DNA from: Nonomuraea zeae
GTDB lineage: Bacteria; Actinomycetota; Actinomycetes; Streptosporangiales; Streptosporangiaceae
Length of the DNA: 64,000 nucleotides
NCBI RefSeq assembly: GCF_005889725.1
Contig: NZ_VCKX01000006.1
Coordinates: 1-64,000, forward strand
Reading direction: 5' to 3'
Shown here: piece by piece, positions 25,702 to 34,112 of the stretch
How positions within the stretch are numbered: the first letter of the stretch is position 1
Layout: each line of letters begins with the position of its first letter
Notes under the pieces: generated by a model
The model's database searches: none
What the model was told of the DNA's origin: nothing
Seen by the model: only the letters and a program-made list of their open reading frames with translations
Translations under genes and position numbers: made by a program

Positions 25702-27534
25702 TCATCCCGTCTGGAGTGGTTCGGGGTGATTGGCGCCGGTGGCGATCAGGTGGGCATGAAGGAAGGTGCTGATGGCCTCGTACGCGGTGAGTTCGTTGGC
25801 GCGGTTGGTGAACCCGTGGCCTTCATCGGGATAGATGTCGTACCGGACTTCCACGCCCCGGTCGCGCAGGCGGGTGACGATCTGATCGGATTCGGCCTGG
25901 GGGACACGTGGGTCGTGGGCTCCCTGGATGACGAACAGGGGAGCGGTGATGCCGTCGGCGTGAGTGACGGGGCTGCGCTCCAAGAGGTGCTCGGCGCAGG
26001 TATCGGGATCGCCGAGGACGGTGGCGACAAACGTCTTCCAGGTGGGGGGTGATGCCTTCGCCAAGGTGACCAGGTTGCTGGGACCGCAGATGGAGACGCC
26101 TGCGGCCCATGAGTAGGGAAGACGGGCCAGGCAGGACAGGGCGGCGAATCCGCCGTACGAAGCGCCCATGACAGCGAGGCGACTGGTGTCGGTCCAGTCG
26201 AGGGTCTGCAGGTACCGGACGCCGTGGTCAAGGTCGTCGAGGTCGACGCCGCCCCAGTCGCGGTAGATGAGCTTCTGGTGGGCGGTGCCGTAACCGGTCG
26301 ATCCGGCGGCGTTGGGAGCCAGGATGGCGATTCCCCGGTGGAGAAGGTGCTGGTAGAGGCCGGAGCGGGCGTAGATGGGGCGCTCCTGGGCTTCCGGGCC
26401 GCCGTGGATGGACAGCAGGACCGGGTGAGGCCCTGGACCGTTCGGCCGGTAGAGCAAGGCGTGGACATCGCGTCCGTCGCGGGCTGGGTAAGTGATCAGC
26501 TCGGGGACGATGGGGTCGATGACACGCAGGGCCGTGGGGCGAGTGTCGGTGAGGTAGCGGAACTCCTGGCCGACCAGGTCCAGGATCGCGAGTTCCGCCG
26601 GCCGTGCCGCCGAGTCGATCAGGACGACCGCGAGGGAACCGTCCGAAGCCAGGGACAGAGCCGAGATGACTCCGGGCGGGATGTCGGGAAGAGGGATCGG
26701 GGAACCGTCGCGTTCGGCGTGCAAGCGAGAACGGCCGGCTTCGTTGACGGACCAGATCCGGACTCCGTCGGCGACGTCGAGGGCTTCGACGTCCCAGTTC
26801 GGATTGGCGATGGCGTCCAGGGACTTGGTCTTGAGGTTGTAGAAGGCGGCGGCCGTGAACTCGCTCCAGTGATCGGTGAGCAGGTGGAAGCCGCTGGAGT
26901 TCGGAGCCCAAGCGCCGGGTTCGAAGACACCCTCGCCGAGGGCGGACGTCACACAACCAGGTTCGGCGTCCGGATTACTAAGATCGGTGAGATAGACCGC
27001 GATGTCGGTGTTGGAACGGAAGCCGGTCGACAGGAGCCAGCGGCCGTCGGGGGAGAGGCTGACGGCTTCGAACGCGACACCCTCAGGAGGTGTGAAGCGG
27101 CGGAGGCCGCCGGTCTCGAGGTCGTGGACGATGAGGTCTTGGGCGGCCGGGTCGCGGTCGTTGGCGGTGTAGGCCAGGAAACGACCGGTGGGGTCGAACG
27201 GCGATTCGGCCAAGATGCGTTGGCAGTCCGGCCCGGAGCCGATCTCGGTCGGTTCGCCGCCCTTCAGAGCGACCATGTAGATGCGGAACTGCTCGTCCCC
27301 GTTCTCGTCGGCGGTGAAGACCAGCTGGTCGCCGGAGGGTGTCCAGGCGAACTGCCGTACCGTCCGGTTGTCGAAGCCCGCCACGCGGCGCGGCTCACCA
27401 CCGGCTACGGGGATGATCCACAGATCGTAGTGGCCGGAGGCATGGCTGGAATAGGCGACCATGCGGCCATTGGGGGAGAGCGCAAGCGTGCGCTGGAATC
27501 GCTGCTGGGGGACGAAGTCCAGATATCCGAGCAT
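25702..27534 (-). CDS. S9-family (prolyl oligopeptidase type) peptidase
   Basis: This 610-residue protein has an N-terminal beta-propeller (repeats such as LSPNGRMVAYSS, WTPSGDQLVFTADENG and LSPDGRWLLSTG, residues 1-340) and a C-terminal alpha/beta hydrolase domain. The catalytic set is VMGASYGGFAAL (Ser in G-x-S-x-G), GAHDPRVPQAE (Asp) and PDEGHGF (His). No signal peptide is visible, so it is probably cytoplasmic and cuts short peptides. I chose ATG 27534; the longer frame would overlap the LuxR-type gene. It is 16 bases from that regulator, so the two form one operon. Confidence 0.88.
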   Translation of the reverse strand: MLGYLDFVPQQRFQRTLALSPNGRMVAYSSHASGHYDLWIIPVAGGEPRRVAGFDNRTVRQFAWTPSGDQLVFTADENGDEQFRIYMVALKGGEPTEIGSGPDCQRILAESPFDPTGRFLAYTANDRDPAAQDLIVHDLETGGLRRFTPPEGVAFEAVSLSPDGRWLLSTGFRSNTDIAVYLTDLSNPDAEPGCVTSALGEGVFEPGAWAPNSSGFHLLTDHWSEFTAAAFYNLKTKSLDAIANPNWDVEALDVADGVRIWSVNEAGRSRLHAERDGSPIPLPDIPPGVISALSLASDGSLAVVLIDSAARPAELAILDLVGQEFRYLTDTRPTALRVIDPIVPELITYPARDGRDVHALLYRPNGPGPHPVLLSIHGGPEAQERPIYARSGLYQHLLHRGIAILAPNAAGSTGYGTAHQKLIYRDWGGVDLDDLDHGVRYLQTLDWTDTSRLAVMGASYGGFAALSCLARLPYSWAAGVSICGPSNLVTLAKASPPTWKTFVATVLGDPDTCAEHLLERSPVTHADGITAPLFVIQGAHDPRVPQAESDQIVTRLRDRGVEVRYDIYPDEGHGFTNRANELTAYEAISTFLHAHLIATGANHPEPLQTG

Positions 27535-27550
27535 GTGACAGCCTCTCGAG

Positions 27551-28591
27551 TCAGTCGATCCAGCCGCGGCGCGCCGCTGCGGCTCCTGCGGCGAAGCGGG
27601 TCTCCACACCCAGCTCATCGCGAATGGCGGTCCAGTGTCTGCGCATGGTGTTGACGCTGATGTCCATCCGCCGGGCGATCGCCTCGTCGGACAGTCCTTG
27701 GGTAAGCAGTTGCAGCACCTGCGCCTGTGCCGGCGTGAGCGGCCCGGCGGCCTTGGTGCTACCGAACGGGATCGCCTTCTCCCACAGCAGCTCGAAATAC
27801 TCCCGCAGGGCGCCGACGATGACGGGGGAGCGTACGAGCAGTGCTCCGCCCATCCCCGTGGGTGTGAGCGGAAGGAGCGCGACCGCTTCGTCCGCGAGCT
27901 TCATCTTCATTCCAATACGAGGCAGCAGCCGCGCCTGCTCTCCGGCGGCCACCGCGGCCTCGATCGTCTTCGCGCCGATCGGATGCTCTGCGCAGCGGGT
28001 CTCGTAGATCGCGCGGCACCGCACCTGGCCCTCGAACACCGGTAGTGGTGCGTATCCGGTGGAGTCTTCGACGGGCGCTTCCAGGACGTAGTTGTCCAAC
28101 GTGAGCCAGTCGTGCCGGGCCGCGTTGATGAGCGCGTACGACAGGCGGCTGATCTCGTCCCGGTCGGTGACGATCTGCACGAGCCGGTCCATCCCGGCGC
28201 TCGGCGAGGCGGCAGCGGATGTCTGATGGAACTCACTTAGCCGCTTGTGCCCGGCCAGCAGCCGTTCCTGATCGTTGACGAGGCGGCGTGAGAGGTCCGA
28301 CAGAACACCCTGCAACGCCAGCTCGGGCGGCGCGGGCACCAGCCGCGGTGGCATCAACGGACCGTCCGGTCGAAGATGTGCCATCCCGCGAGCGGTCAGC
28401 TCCGCCACCCGCTCATCACCGCCCAGGAGGGAGGCGGCGTCGCTCTCATGACAGCCGTCTTCCGCGAGCAGCTTCGAGTACGACGCGAAGATCTCGTCCG
28501 GAACAACGCCTGCCAGCAGGCGCTGTGCATTGATCTGATTCTGCCCGTCCACTAACACCCCCAGACAGAGGGTAGTGGGTTCGATGCTCAC
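27551..28591 (-). CDS. LuxR-type transcriptional regulator
   Basis: This 346-residue protein carries a C-terminal helix-turn-helix (LTPAQAQVLQLLTQGLSDEA then IARRMDISVNTMRRHW). The N-terminal 280 residues have no domain I can name, though they resemble other actinomycete single-component LuxR regulators with a sensor-like part. The first gene of the operon with the S9 peptidase, it is probably the local regulator. Confidence 0.8.
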   Translation of the reverse strand: MSIEPTTLCLGVLVDGQNQINAQRLLAGVVPDEIFASYSKLLAEDGCHESDAASLLGGDERVAELTARGMAHLRPDGPLMPPRLVPAPPELALQGVLSDLSRRLVNDQERLLAGHKRLSEFHQTSAAASPSAGMDRLVQIVTDRDEISRLSYALINAARHDWLTLDNYVLEAPVEDSTGYAPLPVFEGQVRCRAIYETRCAEHPIGAKTIEAAVAAGEQARLLPRIGMKMKLADEAVALLPLTPTGMGGALLVRSPVIVGALREYFELLWEKAIPFGSTKAAGPLTPAQAQVLQLLTQGLSDEAIARRMDISVNTMRRHWTAIRDELGVETRFAAGAAAARRGWID

Positions 28592-28815
28592 GGTGATGAT
28601 GCTCTGAGGACGTGTCGAGCGGTGGGTGGTTCCACGCGATGGTGGGTTTTCACCAGCGGGCGCAGCGGCCCAGAAACCCCGTAGCGCAAGGCGTTCTAGC
28701 GATCCTGGACGCTGTACCCCTGCTCAGTAGCCGCCGTGAGGAGTTTCAGGACCTCTGATCCGCCGCCGCGCGCGATTCGATCAGTCCGCACGGTCAAGAG
28801 CGGCAAGGAGGCAGC

Positions 28816-29841
28816 ATGCGGCGGCAGCACGTCAGGATGGCGATCAAGGCTATGGCCGGACTCCTGGTGGCGTTCGGCTCATTCCACTCGCGCAACCGTT
28901 TGGCGCATCCACCCACGGACGCTCGCCTTCACGGTGTGGGCACTGCGCGGACGGTCCTCGCCCCTGTAGTCCCTCACAGTGATACGGGCGCGCAGCAGGC
29001 GCCAGCGACGACTTCGCATGTCAGGACGGATGAGGAATGCCTCTCCGCGCAGCCCGCTTTGGCAACCATCAGATCTACCGCCGTCCTGGGCACCGCAGGA
29101 GCCGATCGGCGCGGTGTGATCCGTCTCGTCGGCCAGTGCGCCATCGAGGGGCGTGGCCGAACGGCAGGTGGCTGGGGAACCGACACATGGGCGCTCATGG
29201 GCTTGCTCGCCGAGCACCGTTCCTCCTTGCTGACCAAGACCGCCGCTGGCGACAAGCTCTGGCCCGACGTCGATGCACCGAACGACCGGTTCGCCGGCCT
29301 CCTGAAGGCAACGCGCGCCAAGATGTGCGAGGCCATCGGGATGCCCGGCAACTATGGACGCGTCGTCATCCAGTTCGTCGGCGGCACCGGGTATCGCATC
29401 AACCCCGACCTCTACACCTGTGACGTCTGGCAGATCCGCGACCTTCTCATCACAGCTGCTCGGGCCGGAGGTCCGGAGAGGATGGCCTCGTTGATCGCTG
29501 CCACGGAGTTCTACACCGGCTCCTACCTCTCCACCGTCCCGCATTTCTGGGCTCGGCAGGCAGCGGACGCTCTCAACCGCAGCATCGTCCAAGCCCTCGC
29601 CCAGCTCGCGGATCTGGAGGAACAGCCCGAAGCCGAGATCGGCTACCTCGAACGCGCCACAGAACTCGACGGCGTCGCTGAACACCTCTACCGCAGGCGA
29701 ATGGAAGTTTACGCCCGTCTCGGCAGACTCCAGGCCGTCCATTACTGCTACGACGAACTACGCGAACACCTGCGTGATCGAGGAAGGAAGCCGTCTCCTC
29801 AAACAGAACAGCTCTACAGGAGGATTTCCGCCTGCGAATGA
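28816..29841 (+). CDS. BTAD-type regulator with N-terminal hydrophobic segment
   Basis: The 341-residue protein has an OmpR-like winged helix near residues 130-200 (KTAAGDKLWPDVDAPNDRFA, VVIQFVGGTGYRINPDL) and a BTAD helical region (residues 205-335: YCYDELREHLRDRGRKPSPQ). Residues 8-22 (RMAIKAMAGLLVAFGSF) look like a membrane anchor, which is unusual. AAGGAGGCAGC precedes the ATG. It resembles the end of the large membrane-tethered regulators of actinomycetes. Its targets are unknown. Confidence 0.7.
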   Translation: MRRQHVRMAIKAMAGLLVAFGSFHSRNRLAHPPTDARLHGVGTARTVLAPVVPHSDTGAQQAPATTSHVRTDEECLSAQPALATIRSTAVLGTAGADRRGVIRLVGQCAIEGRGRTAGGWGTDTWALMGLLAEHRSSLLTKTAAGDKLWPDVDAPNDRFAGLLKATRAKMCEAIGMPGNYGRVVIQFVGGTGYRINPDLYTCDVWQIRDLLITAARAGGPERMASLIAATEFYTGSYLSTVPHFWARQAADALNRSIVQALAQLADLEEQPEAEIGYLERATELDGVAEHLYRRRMEVYARLGRLQAVHYCYDELREHLRDRGRKPSPQTEQLYRRISACE

Positions 29842-30814
29842 GGAGCTGGATCAGCGCGGCTAGCCTTTATTGACGACTTGACGCGAGCCGGCGAGTTGAC
29901 GCTTGATATACCAGCGCGTCCGCGCGCAACGGTGAGCACGTAGCAAGGAAAGGATTCGCAGGCCATGCGCTTATTACGGATGTAATTCCATAGGCTCGCG
30001 AGGGGCGTGCAAGTATCGGAGGATGCGGGACGCCCAGTGATCGAGTCAACAAGACCGTCGAGGTGAGTGATCTCGTCGGCTCCGGCGCCCTCGCTGTCAC
30101 GTGTTGTTGCCGCCACGCTGGCATCGAGGGCGCCAAGAGGCCGTGGAGTCGTCACGCTTGTCGTCATGCGCGGCAGTGAGATGCCTGCCTGGTGATGCGC
30201 TAGTTCGGGCCGGGTGAACGCCCACGAAGAGTGGGACCAACCGGCTGCTATCCGGCTGGTCCCACTCCCTTAGAGTACGACCCGCCCTACGCGCAGGAAG
30301 ACCTGCTTCCCTGAAGCGCGGACCTTCCTTGCGCTTCCTTTGCGCGCTGTCGATCGTCCCGCCGGTCGGTGCGCCGATCGCTCTGCCGATCGTCCTGCCG
30401 TCTTGATCGGCACCCTCGCGCTACCGGCCGGGCGCACGTGAGTGCGGTCGTGCAGGGTACCGGTGGCCCGCCCGACTCGCCTTACGAGTCGATAACTCGA
30501 AGCGATCCGGCCGTGCTGCTGCCACTGCCTCCATTGATTCCTCCATCTATTGGCCCGTGCGAGCCCTTCCCTGGATTCTTTGGCTCTGCATTCTGGCCTG
30601 CCGTGGGCGGCCCCTGATTGCGCTGGGGTTAATGGGCTGGGGCATAGCAATGCGGAGAGATCATTGCCAGATTCGATGTTCGCGAGTCCATTGTTTTTAC
30701 CCAAGCGTCGCCGGATCGGCTTGCTTTGCGTTTGGGGTTGAGAAATAGTCGTTGTGTACGAACGAATTAGGCCCCGTCAATTCGGGGCCGCAAAGCCAAG
30801 CCGGAGGAGAAAGA
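29842..30814. other. 970-base gene-free stretch
   Basis: No frame here has a start signal and a plausible product. A hairpin lies at 30230-30266, and the last 200 bases look less GC-rich. The stretch could hold the promoter for the next operon and possibly an origin of transfer, for which I see no definite mark. Confidence 0.5.
30230..30266. terminator. Candidate bidirectional hairpin
   Basis: AGTGGGACCAACCGG pairs with CCGGCTGGTCCCACT over 15 bases with one mismatch and a 7-base loop. It lies about 390 bases after the BTAD gene. It is either a terminator or a binding site. Confidence 0.45.
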
Positions 30815-31780
30815 ATGGCGATGAAAATGACGTCCGAGACGAGTGGCGCCTCGGTGGAATTTCACCCCGAAGGTACGGCGGGCAAGGTGTGGACGGCGCT
30901 GAAGGCAACGCCTTCTGCCTCCATCGCAGCGATCGCCGAGGCCGCCTGTGTCTCTCGGCCGACCGCCACCAAAGCCCTTACGGCGTTCGCTGAGGCAGGT
31001 CACGCGGTCCGCACGCCGGGCGGGCGTTCCGAGGACGGGCGCGCCCTACCCGATACCTGGGCCCCGATCATCGCCCACGCCAAGAGCCAGAACGACACGG
31101 TTACGACAACGACCGACACGCCCACAACACCCGACGAGAGCACCGTGGCGTCAGCGGTTCCGGACGCCCCTGAATCAGCCGCTCAGGAGGCTCAGGCCAC
31201 CCCAGATCGAACCAACGCTCAGACACCCACGATCTCCCTCCAGGAGGCGATGCGCATTCTGGAACAGGAAGCCGACCGTCGCGCGCTCGCCGAGGCACAG
31301 CTGGCCCAAGCGCAGGCTGAGGAGGAAGCCCGACGCCAGCAGGCCGCCGAGGCATTGGCCAAGGCCCGCACGGTCGAGGACACGCGACGCGCCCTGACCG
31401 ATCTCCTCAATGCCGTGACCACTACCTACGCGGCCCTTCTGTCCGACGACGAAACGGCCTTCACCAAGGGCCTGGAGGCCATCTACACCGGCACCGCAGA
31501 TGTGCGTAAGGCCGCCCGTACGAGTCAGCCCAAGACCACCAGCACATGGGGCTCCTCGCGCGGCGACCGCAGCGCCCCTCGGCCGCTGCGCCCGGACGTC
31601 GTCGCCCATCTGACGAAGCATCCCGACCTGGCGTTCACCGCGAACGAGATCGCGAAGGTGCTCGGCCGGTCTTCCGGAGCGGTCGCCAACGCCCTCGACA
31701 CCCTCGCCCGCACCGGTGAGGCCGAGCTCGTCAGCGAGGGCCCCAACCGCTTCCGTGCGGCCAGGTCTCAGGAGGCCTAG
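30815..31780 (+). CDS. Protein with two winged-helix domains and a coiled coil
   Basis: The protein has 321 residues. An N-terminal winged helix (SIAAIAEAACVSRPTATKAL) is followed by a Thr/Pro/Gln-rich linker, an Ala/Glu/Gln coiled coil of about 60 residues (EADRRALAEAQLAQAQAEEE), and a second winged helix near the end (FTANEIAKVLGRSSGAVANA). I chose ATG 30815 because GGAGGAG lies five bases before it. Such proteins accompany conjugative actinomycete elements. DNA binding, perhaps as an element regulator or a DNA-bridging factor, is inference. Confidence 0.7.
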   Translation: MAMKMTSETSGASVEFHPEGTAGKVWTALKATPSASIAAIAEAACVSRPTATKALTAFAEAGHAVRTPGGRSEDGRALPDTWAPIIAHAKSQNDTVTTTTDTPTTPDESTVASAVPDAPESAAQEAQATPDRTNAQTPTISLQEAMRILEQEADRRALAEAQLAQAQAEEEARRQQAAEALAKARTVEDTRRALTDLLNAVTTTYAALLSDDETAFTKGLEAIYTGTADVRKAARTSQPKTTSTWGSSRGDRSAPRPLRPDVVAHLTKHPDLAFTANEIAKVLGRSSGAVANALDTLARTGEAELVSEGPNRFRAARSQEA

Positions 31781-31816
31781 TGAGTGGCCTCTATGGCCCT
31801 GACGTGAGGAGAAACC

Positions 31817-32155
31817 ATGTCCGATGAGATGTTCACCCTCCTCGGGTGGGCATGGGATGTAGACCTGGCCACTCGCCTGGCCCGACGCCACCCAGTACGC
31901 CCGGCTGCTATCCGGACGTTGATCGGTGTCAAGGACCTCATCCGCATCGACCCTGACCACGCCGCGACGGTGGACCTGACCAAACCCCTCTTGGTCGTCC
32001 CGCTCCCATGCGCCCTGCCTCCCGGCAACCGCCTGGTGATCGACGGCTGGCACCGCATACACCGTGCCCTCGACCTAAGGATGGAGAAGCTGCCCGCGAT
32101 CCTTCTGGATCCGGCGGACGAGCGCAGGTGCCGCCTACGCGGCGGCGACATCTGA
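31817..32155 (+). CDS. Small ParB-like-fold hypothetical protein
   Basis: This 112-residue protein has NRLVIDGWHRIHRALDLRME near residue 70, which resembles the G-x-H-R core of ParB/sulfiredoxin-like nuclease folds. The rest is not recognised. GTGAGGAGAAACC lies before the ATG. It follows the double winged-helix gene by 36 bases and is followed by a strong terminator. Confidence 0.55.
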   Translation: MSDEMFTLLGWAWDVDLATRLARRHPVRPAAIRTLIGVKDLIRIDPDHAATVDLTKPLLVVPLPCALPPGNRLVIDGWHRIHRALDLRMEKLPAILLDPADERRCRLRGGDI

Positions 32156-32168
32156 CACACGGCACAGG

Positions 32169-32206
32169 AGGGCGGGCGTGTCGGCCACGGCTGACACGCC
32201 CGCCCT
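32169..32206. terminator. Strong 14-bp stem terminator
   Basis: AGGGCGGGCGTGTC pairs perfectly with GACACGCCCGCCCT across a 10-base loop. It lies between two convergent genes (stop at 32155 plus, stop at 32218 minus) and can serve both. Confidence 0.85.
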
Positions 32207-32217
32207 CATTCCTAGCC

Positions 32218-33195
32218 CTACGGCCCGGACCTAGTGATGCTCATCGGCCGGGCGTAACCGACGATGTCCTGGCGATCGGTGTAGCTGCTGACACGGATGC
32301 GCTCGCCGGTGCGTGGGGCTTCGATCATGCGGTCTCCGTCCAGGACGAGGCCGACGTGCCCGGGATGGTCGGGGCCCCCGTCGGCCCCTTGGAAGAACAC
32401 GAGGTCTCCAGGTAGCTGCTCGCCGGGCCGAACGTGGGGGAGAGCACGCCACTGTTCCGTCGTCGTGCGCGGCAGAGCTGTTCCGGCCTGGTGCCAGGCA
32501 TAGCGGGTGAGGCCGGAGCAATCGAAGCCGACCATGTTCGCGCCCTGTCCGATCCCTCGGGTGGGGCCGTCGAGGCCACCGCCGCCGTACGAGTAGGGGG
32601 TGCCAAGCCACCGGGATGCTGCTGCTATCGCCGCCGCGCTGTGCCCAGTTCCGTCGATTGCCAGTGGCGTGCAGGCAGAGTCTGCGGTGGCTGTGGCGTA
32701 GGACTCGGCCAGACGTAGGACCTTGGCGACGTACGCAGGATCGTGGTTGTAGCGCAGGAGAGCCTGTTCCAGGTTGGCTGGGGCGCCATTGCGGCGCAGG
32801 TGATCGGCTGCGGCCGGGATGGCGTCGGCCGGGTCGTAGACGTCCTTGCGTCCGTCGGCGTTACCGTCAACCCCGTAGGAGTGCCAGGTGGTTGGCATGA
32901 ACTGCATCGGTCCGGCCGCTCCGGCGTGGTTGGTGCCGTTGAGGATTCCAGGTCCGGTGCCTCGGCCGTGGTCGGATTCGGCCTCGCCGACTGCTGCCAG
33001 GACGGTCCAAGGGATGCCATAGCGAGCGGCGGCCTGCTGGTAGAGATCGAGGTAGAGGGGCGGGATGTCGGTGGGCGCGGACGTACCGCAGGAAGCGTTT
33101 GGAGCGTCATAACCCGGTAGCGCGGTCGCGAGCACGCTGAGAAGCACGGCGATCAGGGCGAAGGCCCCGATCGCCGTGGCGGTGATGACCGGCAT
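32218..33195 (-). CDS. Lytic transglycosylase plus NlpC/P60 cell-wall hydrolase (VirB1-like)
   Basis: This 325-residue secreted or membrane-bound enzyme has an N-terminal hydrophobic segment (AIGAFALIAVLLSVLATAL), a transglycosylase domain (LAAVGEAESDHGRG with the catalytic Glu, AGAAGPMQFMPTTWHSYG) and a C-terminal NlpC/P60 peptidase (VGFDCSGLTRYAWHQAG with Cys, PDHPGHVGLVLDG with His). It opens the peptidoglycan for the conjugation channel. The start overlaps the upstream stop by one base (TAATG), and it is the last gene of the transfer operon. Confidence 0.92.
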   Translation of the reverse strand: MPVITATAIGAFALIAVLLSVLATALPGYDAPNASCGTSAPTDIPPLYLDLYQQAAARYGIPWTVLAAVGEAESDHGRGTGPGILNGTNHAGAAGPMQFMPTTWHSYGVDGNADGRKDVYDPADAIPAAADHLRRNGAPANLEQALLRYNHDPAYVAKVLRLAESYATATADSACTPLAIDGTGHSAAAIAAASRWLGTPYSYGGGGLDGPTRGIGQGANMVGFDCSGLTRYAWHQAGTALPRTTTEQWRALPHVRPGEQLPGDLVFFQGADGGPDHPGHVGLVLDGDRMIEAPRTGERIRVSSYTDRQDIVGYARPMSITRSGP

Positions 33196-34112
33196 TACGC
33201 GATGACGCGGTTGGGGTCAGCGGCATCTACCTGGGCCCATGCGCCCCGCAGGCCGATCAGGCGGCGGCGGGGACTCGCTGATCCGGACGGTAGCCATATG
33301 GGTCCAGCGGGGCCGTCAGGGGCTACAGCGGGAGTGTGGACGGCCGTGGCGACGGGCACGCTGGAGGCCGTCAGGAGCTTACGGAAGTTGGCCTCCCGCG
33401 TGGGATTCGGAAACCAGAAGAGAACGGGCGTCGTGATTCCGGTTGCTTCGGCGAGGGCGGCGTAGCCGTCGAGTTTAGCCAGGACGCGGGACAGCGGCTC
33501 GGTACCGGTGTCGTGTTCAAGGAAGAAGTCGATCGTGTCCGGTTTGCCGGTCGGGCTGGACTCGGTCCAGCGGCCGAAGGCGTCCGGACGGGCAAGATCA
33601 CCCCATAGGGCGGCGCATCGGCGTTCAGGCCACCATTCGGCCACCTCGGATCCGTCAGCTCGACGGCGGGCCGTGGCGTGAAGTTGAGCGAAGAACTCGT
33701 TCACGCCTATCTGGTGCGTCAGACGAGATGAGAAGGCGATCGCGCCGGCCGAATCGGGACGGTAGCGGAGCGCAGCAGGAGTGATGCCGCGCTGGGCGGC
33801 CAAGTGATGAGCACCGGTGGTGCCGAGAATCCAGTGCCAGGGGCGGCTCCCGGTAGGGGCCCAGGGACGAAAGCGGTCCAGGGCACGTAGCTCGTAGAGG
33901 TCCAGGAGGCGATGACGGGCTCGGTGGACGCTTGGGAAGAAGATCGCGGCGAGTTGGTCGGTGGTGAGGACGCGGTGCTCCCAGACGGCGTCGAGGATCT
34001 CGGCATCCCGTGGCGTCAGGCGTTCGGCGAGGCCGGCGATGAGAGCCTGACCAACTCGGGCGCGCTGGTGCCGGGAAGGAAGCAGACGGCGAGGTGCGTT
34101 GGGTCGAGTCAT
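33195..34112 (-). CDS. Replication-relaxation family protein
   Basis: This 305-residue protein matches the actinomycete replication-relaxation pattern: LTPRDAEILDAVWEHRVLTT, DQLAAIFFPSVHRARHRLLD (a winged helix, residues 30-75), then FSSRLTHQIGVNEFFAQL. The family is linked to plasmid and element mobilisation and may help process or relax the DNA, but its reaction is unproven. It overlaps the coupling-protein gene by four bases (ATGA). Confidence 0.8.
   Translation of the reverse strand: MTRPNAPRRLLPSRHQRARVGQALIAGLAERLTPRDAEILDAVWEHRVLTTDQLAAIFFPSVHRARHRLLDLYELRALDRFRPWAPTGSRPWHWILGTTGAHHLAAQRGITPAALRYRPDSAGAIAFSSRLTHQIGVNEFFAQLHATARRRADGSEVAEWWPERRCAALWGDLARPDAFGRWTESSPTGKPDTIDFFLEHDTGTEPLSRVLAKLDGYAALAEATGITTPVLFWFPNPTREANFRKLLTASSVPVATAVHTPAVAPDGPAGPIWLPSGSASPRRRLIGLRGAWAQVDAADPNRVIA

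Noticed and set aside
29814..30167. Minus-strand 117-residue frame after the BTAD gene
   Set aside because: No start signal, no domain, and it overlaps the end of the BTAD gene.
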